Origin: Psychrobacter glacincola
GTDB lineage: Bacteria; Pseudomonadota; Gammaproteobacteria; Pseudomonadales; Moraxellaceae
Length of the DNA stretch: 64,000 bases
Direction of reading: 5' to 3'
NCBI GenBank assembly: GCA_001411745.2
Contig: LIQB01000002.1
Coordinates: 187,892-251,891 of the forward strand
The translations under genes were made by a program, and so were the position numbers. The stretch's first letter is position 1; each line of letters starts with the position of its first letter. The notes below the pieces were generated by a model, which ran no database searches, had not been told where the DNA came from, and was given only the letters and a program-made list of their open reading frames with translations. Shown in pieces: positions 47,037-56,521 of the stretch.

Positions 47037-47186
47037 CTAGGGCGTGTCCTCAATTCAATCGATAGTTATCTAAATGGGTTAAAAATGGCTAAATCTTGCC
47101 AAACGGCGTCAAATAGCTGACTAATATCTCGATATTGCAATTGATCTCATTTTTATCACCATTTTTAAAATGAGGACACGCCCTAG
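47037..47186 (-). mobile_element. MITE copy 6, between recR and rnd
   Basis: 150 bases with ends CTAGGGCGTGTCCTCA and TGAGGACACGCCCTAG, a perfect 16-bp terminal match. It is the opposite orientation to copies 3 and 5: the left end reads CTCAATTCAATCGATAG, the reverse complement of their right ends. It is 20-26 bases shorter than these. Confidence 0.93.
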
Positions 47187-47258
47187 TATTTTATTATTTA
47201 CTTTTGTTGAGACGCCCTTTAGCGTTTTATTTTCTCCTATTTATGCAGGTATCTGCCC

Positions 47259-48590
47259 GTGTCCAACCATGCTCCAACAGCTTCAACTGCTGCCATCCAA
47301 TCAAACCTTGCAGACAACATTAACATTGCTGCTTCTGATGATTTATTAGAACCATCAATCTATTCTAAAATAGAATCAGCTATACCTTCAGAGCCAGATA
47401 TTGATGCACTGCTAGATAGTGCCGACGAAGCTGCTGTCACGTGGGTGCGTGAACAAAATGGTTTGGCTGAAGTTATCGATGCATTGGCAACTTGTGGTCG
47501 GGTGGCGTTAGATACTGAGTTTATCAAACGTGATACTTACTATCCGCGCTTGGCATTGGTGCAGCTGAATACTGGCAATCATATTTATTTGCTAGACGCC
47601 CCGCAACTGCAATTGGCTGAGCTGTGGCAAGCGCTGATGAAAGTGGATGTGGCGATTTGGCATGCTTGTGGTGAGGATTTAGGGATTTTTTATCTACTCT
47701 CTGGCTGTCCGCCATTGACCAATATATTTGATACGCAAATTGCGTTGTCTTACTTAACCGGTCAGTTGCAAATGGGCTATCAGCAAGCGCTTGACGATCA
47801 GCTAGATATGCACATTGATAAAGAACAAAGCCAGTCGGACTGGCTACAACGTCCGCTCTCAGATGAGCAAGAGCAGTATGCGATTGATGACGTACGCTTT
47901 TTGCCAGCGCTTTATTTAAGTCTTGAATATGCGTTAAAAAAGCAAGGTTTGTACGATTATGTATGGGCAGATTGCCAGCTTTATGCCAGTGATTTGTATG
48001 ATGCTCAGCATGTTGAAGACAGCGCAATGTACCTAACAATGGCAGATTATCGTTATACTTCACAGCAGATGGCGATACTGCAAGCGGTTGCGACGTGGCG
48101 GGAGGAGCTGGCGCGTTCGACCAATCAGCCACGTACGTTTGTGATTAAAAAACAAGCAGTACGTGAGATCATCACTGAAAAACCAAGCAATATGCGAGAG
48201 CTTGCACATAAAACCACGATGCATCGCAGTATGTTGCGCTTATACGGCGAAGAGCTGCTAAAAGTGATAAATCAAGCAAAAAACCTGCACCCTGCTGAAT
48301 ATCCTGATTGCCTATTACCGCCGTATCGCTCAAAAAATAAAGTACTGTCAAAAGCAGTGCAGCAAGCGATCGATGATCACGCACGAGCTATCGGCGTACC
48401 TGACAATGTATTGATGCGTAAGAAGTGGCTCGGGCAATTGTATGAAGTAATTGCTTTTGATAAGGAATTAAGCGAGTTGCCAGAGGGCTTAAAAGGCTGG
48501 CGGAATGACTGGGTCATGAACACCCTGATTCCAGTCATCAAAAAACATAAAATTGAGTTGCAGCAGGGTATGGGTATCAATGTTCGATAA
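47259..48590 (+). CDS. rnd: Ribonuclease D
   Basis: A 443-residue 3'-5' exoribonuclease for tRNA 3' processing. DEDD motifs: VALDTEFIKRDTYYP, WHACGEDLGIFY and EQYAIDDVRFLPALY; a C-terminal HRDC-type part follows (ILQAVATWREELARSTNQPRTFVIKKQAVREI). The first 65 residues are an Asn/Ala/Ser-rich extension that E. coli RNase D lacks. The start is a GTG at 47259, with AGG nine bases upstream. A MITE lies 73-222 bases before it and may carry the promoter region. Convergent with the hydrolase gene. Confidence 0.93.
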   Translation: MSNHAPTASTAAIQSNLADNINIAASDDLLEPSIYSKIESAIPSEPDIDALLDSADEAAVTWVREQNGLAEVIDALATCGRVALDTEFIKRDTYYPRLALVQLNTGNHIYLLDAPQLQLAELWQALMKVDVAIWHACGEDLGIFYLLSGCPPLTNIFDTQIALSYLTGQLQMGYQQALDDQLDMHIDKEQSQSDWLQRPLSDEQEQYAIDDVRFLPALYLSLEYALKKQGLYDYVWADCQLYASDLYDAQHVEDSAMYLTMADYRYTSQQMAILQAVATWREELARSTNQPRTFVIKKQAVREIITEKPSNMRELAHKTTMHRSMLRLYGEELLKVINQAKNLHPAEYPDCLLPPYRSKNKVLSKAVQQAIDDHARAIGVPDNVLMRKKWLGQLYEVIAFDKELSELPEGLKGWRNDWVMNTLIPVIKKHKIELQQGMGINVR

Positions 48591-48629
48591 GCCATAAGAT
48601 TCTATCATTGATAAAAGATGATGCTTTTC

Positions 48630-49319
48630 TCAAGAGGTAAGTTTGTTATGCTCGAATTGTCCATGTTGTAAAAAGTATTTGGTTTGCGCGGCTACTGTTT
48701 TATCGACCAGCATCCCAGTATGCGAAACTGGTAAAACTATATGATCCGTGGCAGCCTCTATTTTGGTTTCTTCTACATATACTGTGCCATCGTGTAGTAG
48801 ATGTTCTACTGATGGCATATTATTTGTTTTACGCAGTTTGCGATTATGATACTGCAAAAACAACTGCCCTAGGCCATAAGGACGATTACCCGCAATTACG
48901 CCTAAGGTAATATGCTCGGGTAGGGGTGCGACCGTTCCATCTAACGCATCGATGTATGAGCGACCCACTACAGCTGGGGTCAAGCGCCATATATAGTCAG
49001 CACATACACTGCCTACATGCGGTGTCCCAAGTGTCACACAGCGTCCTATCTGCCACTGCGGATATGCAGTGACAAAATCACGAATAATCAGACCGCCCAA
49101 ACTATGACCGACCAAATCTATTGGCTCATCAGGATCGTGATTTTCTTCAAGCCATTTATTAAGCCGCTGACTATTGGTTTGAATACCGTCACGCATACTA
49201 CGATAACCAAATTGATGAGTATCAAATCCTGTTGCTCGCAAGCGTTTGGCCAGTGGTCGCATGATCCAAGCGGTTTGGTGCAGACCATGGATGAGAATGA
49301 CAAGATTGTTTTTCTGCAT
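48630..49319 (-). CDS. Lipase-like alpha/beta-hydrolase
   Basis: A 229-residue hydrolase: oxyanion region LVILIHGLHQTAWIMRPLAKRL, nucleophile elbow DLVGHSLGGLIIRDFV, and TLGTPHVGSVCADYIW; the catalytic His may be in VLPVSHTGMLVDK, with an Asp before it. This resembles cytoplasmic triacylglycerol lipases or GPI-inositol-deacylase PGAP1-like proteins. Substrate unknown. Ribosome site is weak. Convergent with rnd; 39 bases separate them. Confidence 0.8.
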   Translation of the reverse strand: MQKNNLVILIHGLHQTAWIMRPLAKRLRATGFDTHQFGYRSMRDGIQTNSQRLNKWLEENHDPDEPIDLVGHSLGGLIIRDFVTAYPQWQIGRCVTLGTPHVGSVCADYIWRLTPAVVGRSYIDALDGTVAPLPEHITLGVIAGNRPYGLGQLFLQYHNRKLRKTNNMPSVEHLLHDGTVYVEETKIEAATDHIVLPVSHTGMLVDKTVAAQTKYFLQHGQFEHNKLTS

Positions 49320-49395
49320 AGTTAATTCTAACCAAGTAAATAATGTGAATAGGTTGATAGCTATTTTATTATAGCGCTAAATATTAGCGGCAAAA

Positions 49396-49436
49396 TAAAA
49401 ACCTCCAAGTCAGCTGCTGACTTGGAGGTTTATTTT
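49396..49436 (-). terminator. Terminator of gcvP
   Basis: Perfect 15-bp stem AAACCTCCAAGTCAG / CTGACTTGGAGGTTT with a 3-base loop, followed by TTTTTATTTT on the minus strand. Confidence 0.95.
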
Positions 49437-49465
49437 TATATCAACTGTTCATACTTATTTGAAAA

Positions 49466-52363
49466 CTACATATAGTTTTCGATACTTGGGCAAGAACACA
49501 TGAGGTTCTTATCACCATAAGCGTCATCGACACGTGCTACGCTTGGCCAGAACTTATGGGCGCGGATATAAGGCAGTGGGAATGCTGCTGTGTCACGGCT
49601 GTATGGGTGCGTCCATTCGCTGTTGGTGACCATCGCCGCGGTATGCGGTGCGTTGACCAGTGGGTTGTCTTCTAACGTCCAACCCTCTTCGCCAGCTTTG
49701 GCTTTCATTGCTTCGGCTTTGATAGATTTTAGGGCACTGATGAAACGATCTAATTCTTCTTTAGATTCAGACTCAGTTGGTTCAATCATCAAGGTACCAG
49801 CAACTGGGAAGCTCATCGTTGGTGAGTGGAAACCGTAATCCATCAAGCGCTTAGCAATATCGCTTTCACTGATGCCAGTCTCTTCTTTCAACGGACGAAT
49901 ATCGATGATACATTCGTGAGCAACGCGACCGTTTTTGCCCGTATAAAGGACAGGGTAGTGGTCTTTTAATTGAGCAGCGACATAGTTAGCATTTAATAGC
50001 GCAAGCTCAGTGGCTTTTAGCAGACCATCACGACCCATCATGGCAATGTACATCCATGAAATTGGTAAAATGCTTGCTGAACCATAAGGGGCTGATGATA
50101 CGGCCGAGCAGTCTTTTTGCGCATTATGCACAGGGCTCAATGTATGATTGGCCATAAAGGGTGCTAAATGCGACTTCATGCCGATAGGGCCCATGCCTGG
50201 ACCGCCGCCGCCATGCGGGATGCAGAAGGTTTTATGCAAGTTCATGTGCAATACATCAGCGCCAACGTCAGCCGGTTGCATCATGCCAACCTGTGCATTC
50301 ATATTGGCACCATCCATATAAACTTGACCGCCATGTTTATGAATGAGGTCACAGATTTTACGGATGCCTTCTTCAAACACGCCATGCGTTGATGGATAAG
50401 TAATCATCAATGCACCTAGATTGGCACTGTTTTCTTCACACTTAGCAGTTAGATCATCGATGTCAACGTTACCATTGTCATCAGTTTTAACCACGATTAC
50501 TTTCATACCCATCATCATAGCTGTCGCAGGGTTGGTACCGTGCGCTGACTGAGGGATTAAACAAACATCACGGTCAGTTTCACCCAATGATTCATGATAG
50601 CGGCGAATCGCTAATAGACCCGCATACTCACCTGAAGCGCCAGAGTTTGGCTGCATAGACACATCATCAAAACCAGTAATCGCTTTAAGTTGGTCTTGTA
50701 GACTATCAATCATGGCGATATAGCCAGTGACTTGATCACGCGGTGCAAAAGGATGCACATTAGCAAATTCAGGCCAAGTAATCGGTAGCATTTCACTGGT
50801 GGCATTCAGTTTCATGGTACAGCTACCCAATGAAATCATGCTGCGGTTCATTGCCAAATCTTTGTCTTCAAGCGATTTTAAATAACGCAGCATTTCGTGT
50901 TCAGTATGATGCGAGTTAAATACTGGATGCGATAAAATAGGATCGGTACGCAAGTGCGCACTATCAAGAGAAACGCGAGCGTCTTCTGGTAGGTCATGTG
51001 CTTTACTAACAAACAGTTGAGTTAGGACGCTAAAATCTTGTTGATCGCTGGTTTCACTAAAGGCGACGCTTAATTTGGTTTCACCAAGACGCCATAAGTT
51101 ATAGCCTACATTGTCAGCATTTTCGAAAATTTGAGTGGCCAGTTTTTCTGAGCCACAATCAATCACAACGCTGTCAAAGAATTGGTCATGTACGACATTT
51201 AAGTTGCTGTCGTTAGCATGTTTGATGACATCTGCAAAGGCAGTCGCAAACGCATGGATACGAGTAGCGATACGTTTTACGCCACCTGGACCATGATAAA
51301 CGGCATACATACCGGCTAGGTTGGCAAGCAATACTTGCGAGGTACAGATGTTTGAGTTGGCTTTTTCGCGGCGGATATGCTGCTCACGAGTTTGTAGTGC
51401 CATACGGAGGGCAGTATTGCCTTGTGAATCTTTAGAGACACCGATGATACGACCAGGCGCTGAGCGCTTAGCTTTATCAGAGAAGGCAAAGTAAGCAGCA
51501 TGTGGACCACCAAAGCCCATTGGAATACCAAAACGCTGCGTGCTACCCAAAGCGACATCTGCGCCCATATCTGCTGGTGATTTTAATAGCACCAAGCTCA
51601 TAATGTCGCTGACGACACTCACGTAAGTTTTGTTTTTCTTCACCGCAGCGATGACGTCGGTTAAGTCTTTAACATCGCCTTCAACACCGACGTACTGGAA
51701 TAGCGCACCGAAATAGTCGCCAGATTTAGCGGTTTCAAAATCACCAACCACCACTTCCCAACCAAAGTACTTGGCACGGGTATTAATAACATCTAAGGTT
51801 TGTGGATAGGTACGGTCATCAACAAAAAACTGCGTTGATTTGCTTTTGCTCACACGCTTTGACATTGCCATGGCTTCTGCGGCTGCGGTTGCTTCATCAA
51901 GCAATGACGCGCCAGCGAGCTCAAGACCAGTCAAATCAATACATACTTGTTGGAAGTTAAGCAAGGCTTCTAGACGACCTTGGGCAATCTCTGCCTGATA
52001 AGGCGTATAAGCGGTGTACCAGCCTGGGTTTTCAAGGACGTTACGCTGAATGACCGCAGGCATACGTACTGGCGAATAGCCTTGTCCGATATAGCTCTTA
52101 TTAACAGTGATGTCATCTGCCATGGTACGCAATTTGGCAAGCGCGGCATGCTCACTCATCGCTACTGGCAAATCTAGCTCTTTATGCAAGCGCACTGGCT
52201 CAGGCACGGTATCGTTGATGAAGCTCGCCATGTCTTGATAACCAACGGCACTGAGCAGGTCAGCTTGCTTGGTCTCATTAGAGCCGAGATGACGATAGAC
52301 AAATTCAGCTTCGTTGAATAAACCTTTAAAGGTATCAAACGTTGGGTTTTGCGAGATAGTCAT
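49466..52363 (-). CDS. gcvP: Glycine decarboxylase (P protein) GcvP
   Basis: A 965-residue, full-length homodimeric P protein. It decarboxylates glycine and hands the aminomethyl group to lipoyl-GcvH. The PLP lysine is in NLHKTFCIPHGGGGPGMGPIG at about residue 710; the N-terminal half shows SKSKSTQFFVDDRTYPQTLDVI and the Gly-rich GSTQRFGIPMGFGGPHAA. AAGGA lies seven bases before the ATG at 52363. It is preceded on the same strand by a nitroreductase gene and then gcvH and gcvT, and followed by a strong terminator. Confidence 0.97.
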   Translation of the reverse strand: MTISQNPTFDTFKGLFNEAEFVYRHLGSNETKQADLLSAVGYQDMASFINDTVPEPVRLHKELDLPVAMSEHAALAKLRTMADDITVNKSYIGQGYSPVRMPAVIQRNVLENPGWYTAYTPYQAEIAQGRLEALLNFQQVCIDLTGLELAGASLLDEATAAAEAMAMSKRVSKSKSTQFFVDDRTYPQTLDVINTRAKYFGWEVVVGDFETAKSGDYFGALFQYVGVEGDVKDLTDVIAAVKKNKTYVSVVSDIMSLVLLKSPADMGADVALGSTQRFGIPMGFGGPHAAYFAFSDKAKRSAPGRIIGVSKDSQGNTALRMALQTREQHIRREKANSNICTSQVLLANLAGMYAVYHGPGGVKRIATRIHAFATAFADVIKHANDSNLNVVHDQFFDSVVIDCGSEKLATQIFENADNVGYNLWRLGETKLSVAFSETSDQQDFSVLTQLFVSKAHDLPEDARVSLDSAHLRTDPILSHPVFNSHHTEHEMLRYLKSLEDKDLAMNRSMISLGSCTMKLNATSEMLPITWPEFANVHPFAPRDQVTGYIAMIDSLQDQLKAITGFDDVSMQPNSGASGEYAGLLAIRRYHESLGETDRDVCLIPQSAHGTNPATAMMMGMKVIVVKTDDNGNVDIDDLTAKCEENSANLGALMITYPSTHGVFEEGIRKICDLIHKHGGQVYMDGANMNAQVGMMQPADVGADVLHMNLHKTFCIPHGGGGPGMGPIGMKSHLAPFMANHTLSPVHNAQKDCSAVSSAPYGSASILPISWMYIAMMGRDGLLKATELALLNANYVAAQLKDHYPVLYTGKNGRVAHECIIDIRPLKEETGISESDIAKRLMDYGFHSPTMSFPVAGTLMIEPTESESKEELDRFISALKSIKAEAMKAKAGEEGWTLEDNPLVNAPHTAAMVTNSEWTHPYSRDTAAFPLPYIRAHKFWPSVARVDDAYGDKNLMCSCPSIENYM

Positions 52364-52439
52364 GACAATCCTTGGTTAAGGGAGTAATAAAGGGATGGCT
52401 AAAATAACTAGTAATAATAACTAATGACGGTTTAAGATT

Positions 52440-53234
52440 TTATACGTAATGAACAAATTGCTTTTGGTCAAAGCGGAACTGGCTGTTGTAAACGCCATTA
52501 TCAGCGCGCTCACCAGCACCAATCATCATAATGATATGTTGATCGTCGCTTAAATTTAATAAGCGCTTCATGGCAGGCTCATCAAAACCACCCATCGGAC
52601 AGCTATCAAAGCCATGCGCGCGTAGTGCAAGCATTAGGTTTTCAGCCGCAAGGGCGGTATTGTTGGTTGCCCAGTTTTTGGTGTCTTCAAAAGTATAGTA
52701 AGGTGATTTAATCGGACCTTTTACCCGTCTGACCACTTGAGTCGCACCCCATTTAGCCGCTGATACCACATTGGCAGGTCCTCGTAAGAAGTCCATGGCA
52801 ACGACTTTGGTATAATAGTCTTTGACCTTTTTGGGTACTGGCTTATCAGGGTATTCGCGCAATATTTGCTTGGCATGATCATGCCACACATCGGTGCGCG
52901 CAACGACTGCGATTAAACGAGCGGCGGTTTTCGCTGCATTTTGATTCATGCAGTTTTTCACCGCGCGTTTGCGCTTATCCGCATCATCAATCACATAAAA
53001 TTCCCACGGCTGTAGATTGCTAGAGTTTGGTGCAAGCATGGCCAAACGCAAACAGTCTGCTAACACATCATCAGGTATCGGCGCATCGGTAAAGCGGCGC
53101 ACTGAACGACGTGATTCAACCACTTCGCGAAACGCTTGCAGCTGCGGTGTATTATCAGGCGTGGCAAATTTTTCTTGAGAACTTGCTTGAGCGTTTGCTT
53201 GATTATCAGTGTCAGGGGTCATATGAGAATCCAT
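52440..53234 (-). CDS. Nitroreductase-family FMN protein inside the gcv cluster
   Basis: A 264-residue FMN-dependent oxidoreductase: FREVVESRRSVRRFTDAPIP then CLRLAMLAPNSSNLQPWEFYVID, with the FMN contacts typical of the family, and RAHGFDSCPMGGFDEPAMKRLL near the end. It reduces nitro or quinone compounds in the family at large; substrate here unknown. It lies between gcvH and gcvP (76 bases to gcvP), which is not the usual gcv operon. The start ATG at 53234 has no clear ribosome site, and a second ATG lies at codon 5. Confidence 0.9.
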   Translation of the reverse strand: MDSHMTPDTDNQANAQASSQEKFATPDNTPQLQAFREVVESRRSVRRFTDAPIPDDVLADCLRLAMLAPNSSNLQPWEFYVIDDADKRKRAVKNCMNQNAAKTAARLIAVVARTDVWHDHAKQILREYPDKPVPKKVKDYYTKVVAMDFLRGPANVVSAAKWGATQVVRRVKGPIKSPYYTFEDTKNWATNNTALAAENLMLALRAHGFDSCPMGGFDEPAMKRLLNLSDDQHIIMMIGAGERADNGVYNSQFRFDQKQFVHYV

Positions 53235-53370
53235 GCTGGAGATTAAGTGATCAACTTGGGGCAGTATTGAGTACGTCTCTTTAATAGCGCCTGACAGGTA
53301 ATTGATATGAATAAATCAGATAGCGATTGGACGCAATAAATTGAGCGATAAGCATTCTAAGAAAAAGCGT

Positions 53371-53398
53371 ACAGATATCAGCTGACGCCAATATCTGT
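53371..53398 (-). terminator. Hairpin between gcvH and nitroreductase gene
   Basis: Stem ACAGATAT / ATATCTGT with a 12-base loop, followed on the minus strand by CGCTTTTTC. It could be a partial terminator of gcvTH. Confidence 0.4.
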
Positions 53399-53480
53399 CA
53401 TAACAAGCTATATTTTTTAAGGTTATAAGTAGCGGCATTTAAATCAAACACCGCTTTTAAGCGAGAGAGTGAAGATTAGA

Positions 53481-53861
53481 TTACAGCTCGTTTTCGTACT
53501 CATCAGCGGTTAGCAGTGCTTCGTAATCAGCGATGTTGTCAGGCTTCATTCTAAAGAACCAACCTTCGCCATATGGGTCAGAGTTGATGATTTCTGGATC
53601 GTCTTCTAGGGCTTCGTTGATCGCAACGACTTCACCTGAGATAGGCGCATAAACGTCAGAAGCAGCTTTTACTGATTCAACTACAGAGATTTCGTCATCA
53701 ACAGCGATGATGTCGCCCACGTCTGGCAATTCAACGAATACCACGTCACCCAATAGGTCTTGAGCATGGTCAGTGATACCAACAGTGATAGTACCGTCGT
53801 CTTCTAGGCGTAACCACTCGTGGCTGGCGATGTATTTTAGTTCTGCTGGGATATTGCTCAT
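53481..53861 (-). CDS. gcvH: Glycine cleavage H protein GcvH
   Basis: A 126-residue lipoyl carrier. Lipoylation lysine is Lys65 in [18 protein letters not shown]. The rest ([33 protein letters not shown]) is typical. GGAGAG precedes the ATG. It lies 69 bases after gcvT. Confidence 0.97.
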   Translation of the reverse strand: MSNIPAELKYIASHEWLRLEDDGTITVGITDHAQDLLGDVVFVELPDVGDIIAVDDEISVVESVKAASDVYAPISGEVVAINEALEDDPEIINSDPYGEGWFFRMKPDNIADYEALLTADEYENEL

Positions 53862-53930
53862 GGTCTCTCTCCTAAATGATAGAGGATGGTTAACAAAAAT
53901 AGTGGACGTTAATAATAGGGTTTATAATGC

Positions 53931-55118
53931 CTACGAGTCAAACTGCTGTTTGCCATTACGGACAAACGGTAGCTTAAGAACACGAACATCAACGAACTTG
54001 CCTTTGCCGCGCAGATCGACCTGAACGCTATCATCATCTGATACGCTGGCAGGCACACGGGCAATCGCAATTGAATTTTTTAGACTAGGGGAGAATGTAC
54101 CACTGGTGATAATGCCAGTTTGTTCATTGTCCGTGCCTTGATTGATGGTGACTGTCATGCCTTCACGCAATACGCCGCGCGTCGTTAGCAACAAGCCAAC
54201 TTGCTTCATGGCAGAGCTATTGTCTTTTGACTGTCGGCGTTTACTAACTAAAGCATCACGACCGACAAAATCACGTTCGTCTTTAAGCGCGAGTGTCCAG
54301 CCCATGTTGCACTCGTAAGGACTGACGTTGTCGTCCATGTCATGACCATAGAGGTTCATGCCAGCTTCCATACGCAAGGTATCACGCGCGCCAAGCCCGG
54401 CAGGTTTAATGCCATGGGCTTTTAATTGTTCAAAAAACGCGGGTGCATCATTACCATGCATAATGACTTCGACGCCATCTTCGCCAGTGTAGCCAGTCCG
54501 AGCAACGAACCAATCTTTGCCTTCGATGTCTGTTAAATCAGCACCAACGAAAGGCTTAAGACCAGCTAAAGTATCTGCCCAGCTAGGTTTGGTTTGCGCG
54601 AGCTTTTCAACAGCGTTTGGTCCTTGCACGGCAATCATGGCAAGCTCTGGACGCTCGGTGATGCTGATGTCAAAACCTTCGGCGACTTTATCAAATTGCG
54701 CCATGTCTTTATCACGAGTAGCAGCGTTTGAGACGATACGATATTCAGTAGAGTTTTCGTTCATCAAGTAAACGATTAAGTCATCGATGACGCCACCTTG
54801 CTCGTTGAGCATGCCAGAATATAGCGCTTTACCGACGGTTTTGAGTTTATCGACATCATTGGCCAGTAGCTTTTGTAGCCATGCTTTGGTACCGCTACCT
54901 TTAACATCAGCGACGACCATGTGTGAGACATCAAACATACCAGCATCAGTACGCACCGCTTCGTGCTCTTCGATTTGCGAACCATAATGGATTGGTAATT
55001 CCCAACCAGAAAAATCAACCAGCTTGCCATCACTATCAACGTGAGACTGATAAAGAGGTGTGCGTTTAGGGGCTGAAGTGTTGGCGCTTTGAGCAGTATT
55101 ATCTTGAGTAGTGGTCAT
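53931..55118 (-). CDS. gcvT: Aminomethyltransferase (T protein) GcvT
   Basis: A 395-residue tetrahydrofolate-dependent enzyme of glycine cleavage. Motifs: [30 protein letters not shown] at the start, GDVEL-like [39 protein letters not shown], and a C-terminal barrel domain. The first 25 residues are a Thr/Ser-rich extension. AAGGA lies eight bases before the ATG at 55118. A tandem glycine riboswitch lies in its leader. Confidence 0.97.
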   Translation of the reverse strand: MTTTQDNTAQSANTSAPKRTPLYQSHVDSDGKLVDFSGWELPIHYGSQIEEHEAVRTDAGMFDVSHMVVADVKGSGTKAWLQKLLANDVDKLKTVGKALYSGMLNEQGGVIDDLIVYLMNENSTEYRIVSNAATRDKDMAQFDKVAEGFDISITERPELAMIAVQGPNAVEKLAQTKPSWADTLAGLKPFVGADLTDIEGKDWFVARTGYTGEDGVEVIMHGNDAPAFFEQLKAHGIKPAGLGARDTLRMEAGMNLYGHDMDDNVSPYECNMGWTLALKDERDFVGRDALVSKRRQSKDNSSAMKQVGLLLTTRGVLREGMTVTINQGTDNEQTGIITSGTFSPSLKNSIAIARVPASVSDDDSVQVDLRGKGKFVDVRVLKLPFVRNGKQQFDS

Positions 55119-55314
55119 AACAAATCCTTATGTGGACATCAGCTGAATTCGATAACCAGTCGTAAAAACAAGTATCAAAGTATGAGGGCTGATGTGCTTT
55201 ATCATAGTAGCGAGAAGCAATATTGCAAGGTGCAAACATTGCAACCAAGGGTAGCACAGAAAAATAGCGCAATCCGCCAAACAGACGCTGAACGTCGGTT
55301 TAAGCAAAAGCCCT

Positions 55315-55654
55315 ATCTGTCCTGTAACCTGAGATTTTCAACACGAACCATCATTGCACGTTTTTAAAAGCATCAGCCTTAAAAAACCAAATTAAATGAT
55401 GTCGCATTTTCTCCCCTTCGGTGGGTAAGGCGTCGTCCGTCCTTACCGCTCTCCAGATTTGTTATGCCTTATGTTTGGGTGTACTACGCAATTGATGGTA
55501 GACAGCGAAACAGTCGTGACATGTGTTTTTCAGTCCTTTTACCTGAGCGATTGGCAGGGTGGATGCGCCTTCGGTGGTCAAGTAGCAACTATCAGCGCCA
55601 GCTCATTAATATGAGCGCACCTGATATCGTGCTCAAGACTCTCTCCTGAAAAAC
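55315..55654 (-). promoter_or_regulatory. Tandem glycine riboswitch upstream of gcvT
   Basis: Reading the minus strand, two aptamers can be seen. Aptamer 1 (55654-55525) has a 9-bp P1 (GTTTTTCAG with CTGAAAAAC), GGAGAG, the conserved ACCGAAGGC and CTCAGGTAAAAGGAC. Aptamer 2 (55458-55315) has P1 ATCTG/CAGAT, GGAGAG, a P2 stem GGTAAGG/CCTTACC, ACCGAAGGGG, an insert of about 79 bases, then CTCAGG and AGGACAG. These are the core blocks of the glycine class. The linker between aptamers is about 66 bases, long for the class. The expression platform should lie between 55315 and the gcvT start at 55118; glycine would switch gcvTHP on. Confidence 0.92.
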
Positions 55655-55893
55655 GCTTTTATTATGAAAGGTTCAAGGCGCTTTTACAAGTCATCTACGC
55701 GATTAAAGTGAATAATTTTGGCAAAAATGATTTTTTGTGAGAATAATCAATACCGTATCGATAAGTAAAGCATTTTACGTTTAATAGGTAGTAGTCAATT
55801 TAGCATGAATGCCTATTGCAAAACGTAAAGCGACTACTGATATTCACCCAAAATATGCTAATCTATGGCGATAGTTTCTGATAGGTCATTATT
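55655..55893. promoter_or_regulatory. Divergent intergenic region between gcv riboswitch and ycgL
   Basis: About 240 bases with the promoters of the gcv leader and ycgL. No clear sites were assigned. Confidence 0.35.
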
Positions 55894-56214
55894 ATGCATT
55901 GTGATATTTATAAATTCCCCAAACATAACGATATGTATGTCTATATTGCCCGTCCTGATTATCCTGACGATACCGACGAGCTTAAAGATTGGCTTGGCGT
56001 ATTACCAAAAGATTTCCGTGCCAGTTTAGGGCGCAGTAAATTTGTGATGCACTTGGATTTAGCCAATACGCCGACGCTTGCGCGCGTTGATAAAGCAGAG
56101 GTACTGGCAAAATTACAGTCGCAAGGGTATTTTGTACAAATGCCACCGCAAGATGTGATGCGCCGCCAAGCGGAATTACGTGCGCGCGAAGCACAAGACA
56201 ATATTTATGATTAA
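55894..56214 (+). CDS. ycgL: YcgL-domain protein
   Basis: A 106-residue protein of the YcgL family found only in Gammaproteobacteria: MHCDIYKFPKHNDMYVYIARP at the start, DWLGVLPKDFRASLGRSKFVMHLDL in the middle, VLAKLQSQGYFVQMPPQDV at the end. Function unknown; often beside rnd, though not here (rnd is about 7.3 kb away). ATG at 55894 with AGG upstream. Confidence 0.9.
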   Translation: MHCDIYKFPKHNDMYVYIARPDYPDDTDELKDWLGVLPKDFRASLGRSKFVMHLDLANTPTLARVDKAEVLAKLQSQGYFVQMPPQDVMRRQAELRAREAQDNIYD

Positions 56215-56521
56215 TGGGTATTTTTGAAGCGAGTTTTTAATCAGCTTCTTTTGGCTATGTTGCATGACAGCCAGCAAGAAAAAGTTTACGACACATTTGC
56301 GCTCATGCATTTTGGTAGAAAGTCGTGATAAACTAGCAGGCTATATGAGTGACAAGACAAAAAATACGTGGCGAGGCAAAAGGTCGTGTTCCAAGTGCTT
56401 ATGTCTTAAGGGCTTTTGACGATAATGTATTCGATATTATGATTCGTTGAAACAGCACATTGTCTATCGTTAAGCGCGTAAACGCGCTGCACAATTTATA
56501 AACGCAGGTAACTACACACGT
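56215..56521. other. Intergenic region between ycgL and membrane protein gene
   Basis: 307 bases with no gene, repeat or hairpin that I could support. Confidence 0.4.
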
